5,062 nucleotides of DNA from an uncultured Eubacteriales bacterium. Its GTDB lineage: Bacteria > Bacillota > Clostridia > Christensenellales > Borkfalkiaceae. The position numbers and the translations under genes were made by a program. The stretch lies in contig CAJLLH010000105.1 of NCBI GenBank assembly GCA_905207385.1, forward strand, positions 1-5,062, written 5' to 3'. The notes under the pieces were generated by a model. That model did not search any database, was not told the DNA's origin, and saw only the letters and a list, made by a program, of their open reading frames with translations. Position 1 is the stretch's first letter, and every line of letters starts with the position of its first letter. Below are positions 1 to 5,062 of the stretch, piece by piece.

Positions 1-20
1 CACCCCTTTTGCAAGGGGTG
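1..20 (-). terminator. Possible operon terminator hairpin, cut by the window edge
   Basis: CACCCCTT and AAGGGGTG form a perfect 8-bp stem with a four-base loop, 53 bases past the GH3 stop codon. In the minus direction any T-run would lie just outside the window, so intrinsic termination cannot be confirmed. Its position after the last gene fits a terminator. Confidence 0.5.
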
Positions 21-30
21 CGCCGCTTTA
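18..30. repeat. 13-bp direct repeat, copy 1
   Basis: GTGCGCCGCTTTA is identical to positions 63-75, with starts 45 bases apart. This copy lies in the noncoding 3' region and overlaps both small hairpins. Confidence 0.6.
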
Positions 31-40
31 ATGATAAAGC
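25..40 (-). repeat. Small perfect inverted repeat downstream of the GH3 gene
   Basis: GCTTTA and TAAAGC form a 6-bp stem with an ATGA loop (TCAT on the minus strand). It lies between the GH3 stop codon and the hairpin at 1-20, and its left arm overlaps one copy of the 13-bp direct repeat. It has no T-tract and is probably too weak to terminate alone. Confidence 0.4.
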
Positions 41-62
41 AGTATGCCTGAATTTATAACCT

Positions 63-75
63 GTGCGCCGCTTTA
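63..75. repeat. 13-bp direct repeat, copy 2 (includes the GH3 stop codon)
   Basis: GTGCGCCGCTTTA is identical to positions 18-30. Its last three bases are the complement of the GH3 TAA stop, so the repeat unit spans the gene's end. It may reflect a short local duplication or slippage; no function is evident. Confidence 0.6.
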
Positions 76-3000
76 TGCGTTTTCATTTTGGTTCTGCGCC
101 TTAACTTTTTTGAGTTTGCGGCGTATATCGAAGAAGCCCCAAACGGCAGCAAGAACGACAAGTCCTACATTCACGCAGATGAGCGCAACTTTCCACTTAG
201 CCATGGTGGTTACCCATACCACGCCTTCACCCATACCGTTCATTGCGTTGGAATTGGCAACGGTGTACAAAATGTTCTTTGTCGCCAGTTTAAGCGCCGC
301 AAGCTGCACCTCGTCAGTCTTGCCGTCGCCCGAAACGGACGCCGAAGGCTTGTAGTCCTGCGAAAGGTTGAGGTCGCCGCCCGCCCTTATCATCTGGTCG
401 GGGTGCATGTAAGGAATGCTGAGGTTATAGTCGGAAATAACCATTCCCTCGAAGCCCCACTCCATTCTGAGCACCTCGGTAAGCAGTGCAAAGCTGCCGC
501 CTGCCCACGTAGTGCCTATGCGGTTGAAGGAAGACATTATGGCGTTAGTGCCGCCCTCTTCAACTATCATCTGGAAAGGCTTAAGGTAAATTTCTCTGAA
601 AGTCTGTTCGTCTGCCCACGTAACAAGACCGTTGGTGTCGCGGTTGGTTTCCTGGTCGTTGAGTGCAAAGTGCTTAACGTAGGTATAAACGCCCTTGGAC
701 TGCGCGCCGATTACGACCTGCGTGCCCATAGCGCCCGAAAGATACGGGTCTTCGCTGTAATATTCCCAGTTTCTGCCCGAGAAAGGCGAACGGTGAATGT
801 TTACCGCAGGCGCGTACCAGCCGCTGTACGTTCTGCCGTCGCCCTTGGTGTAACCTACAAGGCTTTCAAGTCCGACCATAACGCCCATATCGTTGGCAAG
901 GTCTTTGTTCCACGTTGCGCCTATTACGCATTCGGAAGCGTAGAAGCAGGTATCGTGCACGGTGGGGTCGCCCATGAAGTTGGTGTAACCCGCAGGACCG
1001 TCGGGGTCGATAGTCCTGGGTTTGCCTATCTCTGAAAGAGATATGGTATGGAAGTTGCCCTGACCTATGAGCTGAGTCATTTGGTCTACGGAAAGCTTAT
1101 CGACGAGCTCTTCCCAGCGGGGGTCGTCGTAGTCCGCGCCGATGAGGTCGTAAAGCTGCAAATCTTCAGACGAAGCATCGCCCTCTTCTTCACCCGCTTT
1201 TGCCGCCGTTGTGCTTGCATTGGTTTTTGAAAGCAGATATTTTGCGTATGCGCTGTTCTCGTCATCATACTTGAAAGTGAGTCCGTCGCGCACGGTATCG
1301 CTTATTTCACGCTCTGCCGCCGTAGGCGTAGTGGGGAATGTTGCGCTGAAACTTGAACGGGACATCGTTTTGCCGTCCATGTAATCGCTCATATCCTGGA
1401 AACGGTTATCGTCCGCGCTGCCATCGCCGTAAATGTCCATTGAATAAGCAATGTCGTCCATTACGGTATATTCAAGCTTCATCGGAGATTGGTCTGCCCA
1501 GCAGGAATGCGCATCTCTGCCTATATATATGGTATATGTGCCCGCATCCAGCTCGTAACCCTTATGACCGTTGCCGTTGGCGTCGTTGTAGTCGTACGAT
1601 GCCATATCCTCTATGTCAAGCGTTATGGTGTAATCTTTATCCTCACCCTTTTCAAGAAGGTCGGTTTTAATCATTCCGCCGAGCACTACGTGAGCCTTTT
1701 CAACGCCGCCCACAATGTAAGGCGCGGAATAGTAAAGCTGTATTACGTCCTTGCCCGCCACGTCGCCGGTGTTCTTTACGTTTACCGTTACAGAAATCTG
1801 ATTGTTGTTCTTTTCATCGAGCACGGTATTTTCGGTGCTGTCTTTAAGCGTCCACTCGAAAGTGGTATAAGAAAGGCCGTAACCGAAGGGGAAAACTACG
1901 TTTTCGTCGTACCAGCCGTTATCCGTGCCGAAGCGGTAAACATCCTGGTAGGAGCGCGTTTCGTAGTACCTGTAACCGAGGTATATGCCCTCCTGATACT
2001 CTACGTAGTGATAATCGGTTGCGCTGCCGCCAGCAAGATAAAGGTTGCCGTTGGCGGTAAGGTTATCGCCGAAGTTGCTCCACGTAGGGTCTTTGGTGAA
2101 ATCCCTTACGTATGTATCCACGAGATGTCCCGAAGGGTTCACCGTGCCGTTGAGCACGTCGCCCACGGCGTTTGCGCCGCTTCCGCCGAGAGTACCTATC
2201 CACAAAGCCGCGTCAAGCCCTTCCTTTTCTTCAAGGAAGCCGAGCTCCATGGAAGTTGCGCTGTTTATAAGAAGTATTACCTTTTCGAACTTGCCGCAGG
2301 AAATGACCTCGTCTATGAGCGCCTCTTCGTTTTTGTCTATTTCAAGGTAGTGCTGACCGCCATCCTGCGAGCCTTCAACAGGCTTGCCGCCGTAGTCGGT
2401 GAGCTGCTGGCGGGGAAGATCCCAGCCCTCGCCGCCTATGCGCGATATAACGATTATGGCTGCGTCGTTATATTCGTCGTAGCTGTCCTTTATTTCGGAG
2501 GTGTATTTGTCGAGCGGGGTTTCGCCTATTGCAAGACCGGTTACTTTAGCGCCGATTGCGGGGGAAGCCTGCCTGCCGCTGCCCGACTGAGAACCTTCGT
2601 AAAATTTTGTAAGCTTGGGGTTGAGTTCAAAGTTGGCGTTGCGGAGTCCGTCGTAAAGGGATATCGAACCCGCCGAGTTGCCGCCGCCCGAACCAGAGCC
2701 GCCGAGCACCACGTCGGCTGAGTTTTTGCCGAATACGCTTATTTTGGCTTTGCTGCCCGACGAAGTAGCTATGGGAAGAGCGTCGTCTTCATTTTTCAGA
2801 AGCACTACGCCTTCGCTTACTATTTCTTCGTTAAGTCTGAGCGCTTCGGCATGAACGGCCTCTTTATCCGCCTGCGTAGAAATTACGCCGTCGCTGAGCT
2901 TCAAGTCAGATTCAAACTGCTTGAAGCCGTCCGTCGTCTTCTGATAGCGGTAATACTTATCGGGGTCGCCCGAGGCGTTGCGCCTGCCTTCGCCGCCGAG

Positions 3001-3144
3001 CACGGTATCGATAGTGCCCGAAAGGAAGTCGTTCTGCGTGGCTACCATGGTTGCGGTGAAGATGAAAGCTATAACCAGCACCGAAACGAGCAGCCATACT
3101 CTGCAATATTTCCAAACAAATTTCATTGCGTTTTTGAATTTCAT
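73..3144 (-). CDS. Membrane-anchored, domain-permuted family 3 glycoside hydrolase (beta-glucosidase-like)
   Basis: This is a complete 1023-residue GH3 enzyme, predicted to release terminal beta-linked sugars by a retaining mechanism outside the cell. The order is reversed from classical GH3: alpha/beta-sandwich domain (about residues 108-430), FnIII-like domain (about 449-545), a linker rich in acidic, Ser, Thr and Ala residues (about 562-670), then the TIM barrel (about 672-962). Visible catalytic features are the acid/base Glu239 in GGEGWD, the nucleophile Asp905 in VISDY, and sugar-binding residues Asp715 (DGPAG), Arg791 (GRNWEYYSEDP) and Lys824-His825 (KHF). Hydrophobic segments at about 17-35 and 986-1005 are each flanked by Lys/Arg on the terminal side, suggesting that both ends are cytoplasmic and the catalytic part is outside. 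The start at 3144 is supported by CGGGGTG five bases upstream; Met7 is a weaker alternative. It lies 12 bases after the Ig/CBM gene, so co-transcription is likely. The family and catalytic residues are clear; the substrate (glucoside, xyloside or other) is not determined. Confidence 0.93.
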   Translation of the reverse strand: MKFKNAMKFVWKYCRVWLLVSVLVIAFIFTATMVATQNDFLSGTIDTVLGGEGRRNASGDPDKYYRYQKTTDGFKQFESDLKLSDGVISTQADKEAVHAEALRLNEEIVSEGVVLLKNEDDALPIATSSGSKAKISVFGKNSADVVLGGSGSGGGNSAGSISLYDGLRNANFELNPKLTKFYEGSQSGSGRQASPAIGAKVTGLAIGETPLDKYTSEIKDSYDEYNDAAIIVISRIGGEGWDLPRQQLTDYGGKPVEGSQDGGQHYLEIDKNEEALIDEVISCGKFEKVILLINSATSMELGFLEEKEGLDAALWIGTLGGSGANAVGDVLNGTVNPSGHLVDTYVRDFTKDPTWSNFGDNLTANGNLYLAGGSATDYHYVEYQEGIYLGYRYYETRSYQDVYRFGTDNGWYDENVVFPFGYGLSYTTFEWTLKDSTENTVLDEKNNNQISVTVNVKNTGDVAGKDVIQLYYSAPYIVGGVEKAHVVLGGMIKTDLLEKGEDKDYTITLDIEDMASYDYNDANGNGHKGYELDAGTYTIYIGRDAHSCWADQSPMKLEYTVMDDIAYSMDIYGDGSADDNRFQDMSDYMDGKTMSRSSFSATFPTTPTAAEREISDTVRDGLTFKYDDENSAYAKYLLSKTNASTTAAKAGEEEGDASSEDLQLYDLIGADYDDPRWEELVDKLSVDQMTQLIGQGNFHTISLSEIGKPRTIDPDGPAGYTNFMGDPTVHDTCFYASECVIGATWNKDLANDMGVMVGLESLVGYTKGDGRTYSGWYAPAVNIHRSPFSGRNWEYYSEDPYLSGAMGTQVVIGAQSKGVYTYVKHFALNDQETNRDTNGLVTWADEQTFREIYLKPFQMIVEEGGTNAIMSSFNRIGTTWAGGSFALLTEVLRMEWGFEGMVISDYNLSIPYMHPDQMIRAGGDLNLSQDYKPSASVSGDGKTDEVQLAALKLATKNILYTVANSNAMNGMGEGVVWVTTMAKWKVALICVNVGLVVLAAVWGFFDIRRKLKKVKAQNQNENA

Positions 3145-3149
3145 ATTAA

Positions 3150-3156
3150 CACCCCG
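3150..3156 (-). promoter_or_regulatory. Ribosome binding site of the GH3 gene, in the 12-base intergenic gap
   Basis: On the minus strand CGGGGTG sits directly after the TAA stop of the upstream gene and five bases (TTAAT) before the ATG at 3144. It is a moderate match to the Shine-Dalgarno consensus. Because it abuts the upstream stop codon, ribosomes finishing the first gene could help start the second. No promoter fits in the gap, which supports an operon. Confidence 0.7.
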
Positions 3157-4968
3157 TTAACTTTTGGCAGTATTGAACGTGTAAGGCACCCACTTGAGCG
3201 CGGCGCTTGTATCCAGCCTGATGTAGTCGAGACCGGGACCGCCTATAAGGCCGTCGCGCAGAGTGTTGGTGTGTACGGCTATCTGAATTACGTTCCAGCC
3301 TTCCGCAAGGTTTACAGAGCCGAACTTGTATTCGCTGAAGCCCGTGTATGTGCTTCCGCCGCTTACCGTAACAGAGCCGTAATTTACCGTCGTCTTAGAG
3401 CCCGAAGTCGTGTTGCCGACATAGGTGTATACGCCAAGCACCGAAGGCGTGAAGGTAACGTTGCCAATTTCAGAGCCGAGGCAGAGATATAAAGGAACGT
3501 TGCTCAGAGCCTCGTCCGCCCATATAACGAACTCTATGGTGATGGTATCGTTATGCAGGTAGTTGAGGAATGCGCCGCCGGAGGCATTGGAGAACGAATA
3601 GTCGATGAGGTTTTTGCCGGTAGGCGATGCCGACCAGCCCGTGCCTGCCTTGCCTGTGAGGTCGGTATATTCGGCTTCGAACCTGCCGTTTGCTGGAGCC
3701 TGAAGAGGTTCGTTGATGCGGAAATACATTGTAACGGTGCTTTCGGTATAGCCTTCGGCGGAAGCCGTTACTTTGAAGTTCATCTGCTCAACTACCTTGG
3801 TGGGAACGCCCGTCAGGTAACCTTCTTCGGTTACGGTAAGGCCGTAATTGTCTTTGAGCGCCTTGGCGTCGGATTCGGTCATTGAATATGTTACCTTAAC
3901 GCCGTCTGCCGCAACTGCGGTATTCAAAGGATAGTTGGTCTCTTCGCCCTTGGTTATTGTGCCGTTAATGGAAGCGTACTGAACCATGGTAGCCTTTACG
4001 TTGAGGCTGAAAGTGCAGCTTACGGAAGGGCACTGGTGAGCACTTGCTATGACTTCGAAGGTAAATTCGCCCGTTTCTTCGGAAGAGCCGAAAAGCGCGC
4101 CGTTGGGATAGAGAGTAAAGCCTTCGGGCAGAGTGCTTCCTTCTGCGAGCTTGTATGTTATGTTGTTATTGTTGAGCGCGGAACCCGTAGCTATGCCAGA
4201 CTGATTGACATAGTAATCGCCGATAAACGCATCGGTAAGTCCCACCGTCTCTTCGCTTTCAAATTTAACTATTTTGGACTGGGCTTCGCTGACGTGGTTT
4301 ATTACAACGTCGATTATGAATTCCGCCGTAGTTGCGGAATAGCCCTTTGCCGATGCCGTAACTGAGAACGGCTCGCCGGGGCCTACTTCGGTAGGAATGC
4401 CCGTTATCGTGCCGTTTTTATCCATCGAAAGCCCTGCGGGCAGGTCGCCCTTAAGACTGTACGTTACGTCCGCGCTGTTTTCCACAAGCGCAACCGATGC
4501 GGCATACTCTATGCCCTCGCGCGCGTCCACAAGCGTTTTGCCCGCGTATGTAAGGTAAGGATTGACTACGCTGATTTTGATTTCTGCCGTAACCGAGGGG
4601 CACTTTTCCGCGCTTGCCGTTATGTCTACTTTAAGGCTTTTAAGTTCGTCGTAGCTGCCCGATATTGTGCCGTCGGGAGAGATTGTAAGCGCGCCCTCGA
4701 AAGCGTTGCTGAACTTTTCGCTCTCCTCTGCGGACATGGAATAGGTAACGGGCGCACCGTTAGACGCCGTTGCTATGGCTACCGTACCCGAATTTTCCTG
4801 ATTGATTATGCTTTCGCAGGTAGCGTCCTCGAAAGTGATTGTGCCATCCTGAAGTTCGGCGGGGGGCTCTTCGCCGGGGTTGTCCTTCGGGCTGTTGCCC
4901 GCCGTTGCAAAGCAAGCCGCAAAAATTGTGACTATGCCCATGCAGACGGCTAAAAATGACTTCTTCAT
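3157..4968 (-). CDS. Exported multidomain protein: four putative-Ig repeats plus CBM6/CBM35-like domain
   Basis: This is a complete 603-residue protein with no catalytic domain that I can recognise. The N-terminus (KK at 2-3, hydrophobic core about 5-23) is a signal peptide. FAAC ending at Cys19 resembles a weak lipobox, so it is either a lipoprotein or cleaved near Ala23. A short acidic, Pro-rich linker (about 25-40) follows. Residues about 44-419 hold four beta-rich repeats of the He_PIG/putative-Ig type, with LP-x-G, NGTITG and VTASA-like signatures. Residues about 429-586 look like a CBM6/CBM35 beta-sandwich: it begins RFEAEY, has AEGWNVIQIAV near the end and closes with GLDYIRL, as such domains often do. 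There is no LPXTG motif and no C-terminal membrane segment. A GGAGG ribosome binding site five bases upstream of the ATG fixes the start. Its position 12 bases ahead of the GH3 gene suggests a glycan-binding partner for that enzyme. The domain classes are inferred from pattern; the ligand is unknown. Confidence 0.88.
   Translation of the reverse strand: MKKSFLAVCMGIVTIFAACFATAGNSPKDNPGEEPPAELQDGTITFEDATCESIINQENSGTVAIATASNGAPVTYSMSAEESEKFSNAFEGALTISPDGTISGSYDELKSLKVDITASAEKCPSVTAEIKISVVNPYLTYAGKTLVDAREGIEYAASVALVENSADVTYSLKGDLPAGLSMDKNGTITGIPTEVGPGEPFSVTASAKGYSATTAEFIIDVVINHVSEAQSKIVKFESEETVGLTDAFIGDYYVNQSGIATGSALNNNNITYKLAEGSTLPEGFTLYPNGALFGSSEETGEFTFEVIASAHQCPSVSCTFSLNVKATMVQYASINGTITKGEETNYPLNTAVAADGVKVTYSMTESDAKALKDNYGLTVTEEGYLTGVPTKVVEQMNFKVTASAEGYTESTVTMYFRINEPLQAPANGRFEAEYTDLTGKAGTGWSASPTGKNLIDYSFSNASGGAFLNYLHNDTITIEFVIWADEALSNVPLYLCLGSEIGNVTFTPSVLGVYTYVGNTTSGSKTTVNYGSVTVSGGSTYTGFSEYKFGSVNLAEGWNVIQIAVHTNTLRDGLIGGPGLDYIRLDTSAALKWVPYTFNTAKS
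3211..3684 (-). other. CBM6/CBM35-like carbohydrate-binding domain (within the exported protein)
   Basis: Residues about 429-586 start with RFEAEY and end with GLDYIRLD. These are the opening and closing strands typical of CBM6/CBM35-type jelly-roll modules, which bind glycans through aromatic residues on loops. Aromatic residues are present (Trp445, Tyr457, Tyr470, Trp483, Tyr494, Tyr514, Tyr541, Trp558), but which ones line a binding site cannot be told by eye. Assignment to a specific CBM family needs a profile search. Confidence 0.6.
3712..4839 (-). repeat. Four tandem putative-Ig repeats (protein level)
   Basis: Residues about 44-419 of the exported protein contain four degenerate units. 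Their matching end strands are TASAEKCPSV (from residue 117), TASAKGYSAT (204), IASAHQCPSV (307) and TASAEGYTES (401), spaced 87, 103 and 94 residues apart. Each unit also has a VTYS- or ITYK-like strand and a G-x-(I/L)-x-G turn. Such repeats usually act as stalks or binding modules on surface proteins. The DNA copies are diverged, so the array looks old. Confidence 0.75.
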
Positions 4969-4973
4969 TTTTG

Positions 4974-4978
4974 CCTCC
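4974..4978 (-). promoter_or_regulatory. Ribosome binding site of the Ig/CBM gene
   Basis: On the minus strand GGAGG is followed by a five-base spacer (CAAAA) and then the ATG at 4968. This is a near-ideal Shine-Dalgarno site and decides the start codon. Confidence 0.85.
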
Positions 4979-4988
4979 GATTTATTGT

Positions 4989-5006
4989 TTGCCTTTTTGC
5001 AGGCAA
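4989..5006 (-). promoter_or_regulatory. Second leader hairpin just upstream of the ribosome binding site
   Basis: On the minus strand TTGCCT pairs with AGGCAA (6 bp) around a GCAAAA loop. It begins one base after the UUCG hairpin and ends 10 bases before the GGAGG site, so the two could stack end to end. It is weaker than the first hairpin. The remaining leader bases show no convincing -35/-10 promoter, so the true promoter probably lies beyond the window. Confidence 0.45.
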
Positions 5007-5007
5007 T

Positions 5008-5045
5008 GGCAGAACCGACCCCGCCGAAGCGGGGGGGGTTCTGCC
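5008..5045 (-). promoter_or_regulatory. Strong GC-rich hairpin with UUCG tetraloop in the leader
   Basis: In the transcribed (minus) direction, GGCAGAACC pairs perfectly with GGTTCTGCC (9 bp). Inside it, after a 2x2 internal loop, CCCCGC pairs with GCGGGG (6 bp) around a TTCG loop closed by C-G, an exceptionally stable tetraloop. No T-run follows on the minus strand, so it is not a standard intrinsic terminator for an upstream gene. It may stabilise the mRNA 5' end, mark a processing site or be part of an attenuator. The structure is seen directly; the function is not known. Confidence 0.65.
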
Positions 5046-5062
5046 TGTCTGTTAAGTTTTAA

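Noticed and set aside
88..1035. Open frame of 315 codons on the plus strand
   Set aside because: It is antisense to the conserved GH3 barrel, whose motifs prove the minus strand is coding; the predicted protein has no family signature.
1438..1458. Frameshift or fusion point between two GH3 halves
   Set aside because: The reversed domain order first suggested a fusion of broken genes, but the reading frame is continuous, every motif is intact, and the same order is known in characterised enzymes.
1489..2721. Long open frame (410 codons) on the plus strand
   Set aside because: It lies wholly opposite the GH3 gene, has no ribosome binding site of note, and its translation has no recognisable domain. 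It is explained by the codon bias of the real gene.
2851..3492. Plus-strand open frame of 213 codons spanning the junction of the two genes
   Set aside because: It overlaps the 3' end of one well-supported gene and the 5' end of the other in antisense. It shows no independent coding evidence.
4979..5006. Promoter-like TTGCCT ... TAAATC on the minus strand
   Set aside because: The -10 match is poor (3 of 6) and transcription would start inside or after the ribosome binding site, so it could not serve the gene.
5008..5046. Intrinsic terminator of a gene upstream of the window
   Set aside because: The stem is strong, but in the minus direction it is followed by ATTGCC rather than a T-run. In the plus direction only a short T-run lies further on and no plus-strand gene precedes it.

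Overview
The window holds two complete genes, both on the minus strand, arranged as a tight cassette for extracellular carbohydrate binding and breakdown. The organism is most likely a Gram-positive anaerobe of the Clostridia/Bacillota, probably from a gut or fibre-rich habitat. This is inferred from three things: GGAGG-type ribosome binding sites, a domain-swapped family 3 glycoside hydrolase of the kind known from Ruminococcus albus and Butyrivibrio fibrisolvens, and proteins anchored to or exported through a single membrane. The GC content is moderate. The genus cannot be named from this sequence alone.

Layout, read in the direction of transcription (right to left): positions 5062-4969 are a leader or intergenic stretch with two adjacent hairpins, one a GC-rich stem capped by a UUCG tetraloop. 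Positions 4968-3157 encode a 603-residue exported protein with four tandem putative-Ig repeats and a C-terminal CBM6/CBM35-like beta-sandwich. After a gap of only 12 bases, positions 3144-73 encode a 1023-residue GH3 enzyme whose two catalytic domains are in reversed order and which carries a probable membrane segment at each end. Positions 72-1 hold a 13-bp direct repeat and two perfect hairpins; the last one, at the window edge, may be the operon terminator.

How they may work together: the first protein looks like a non-catalytic, exported glycan-binding or adhesion factor. The second looks like an exo-acting beta-glycosidase held on the outer face of the membrane by both termini. The close spacing suggests one mRNA, and the pair would bind and trim oligosaccharides at the cell surface. 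This coupling is inference; the substrate cannot be read from the sequence.

No RNA genes, CRISPR arrays, transposases, phage genes, toxin-antitoxin or defence genes were seen. I see no convincing undescribed system. The most unusual points are the double-anchored permuted GH3, the mosaic Ig repeats and the structured leader.
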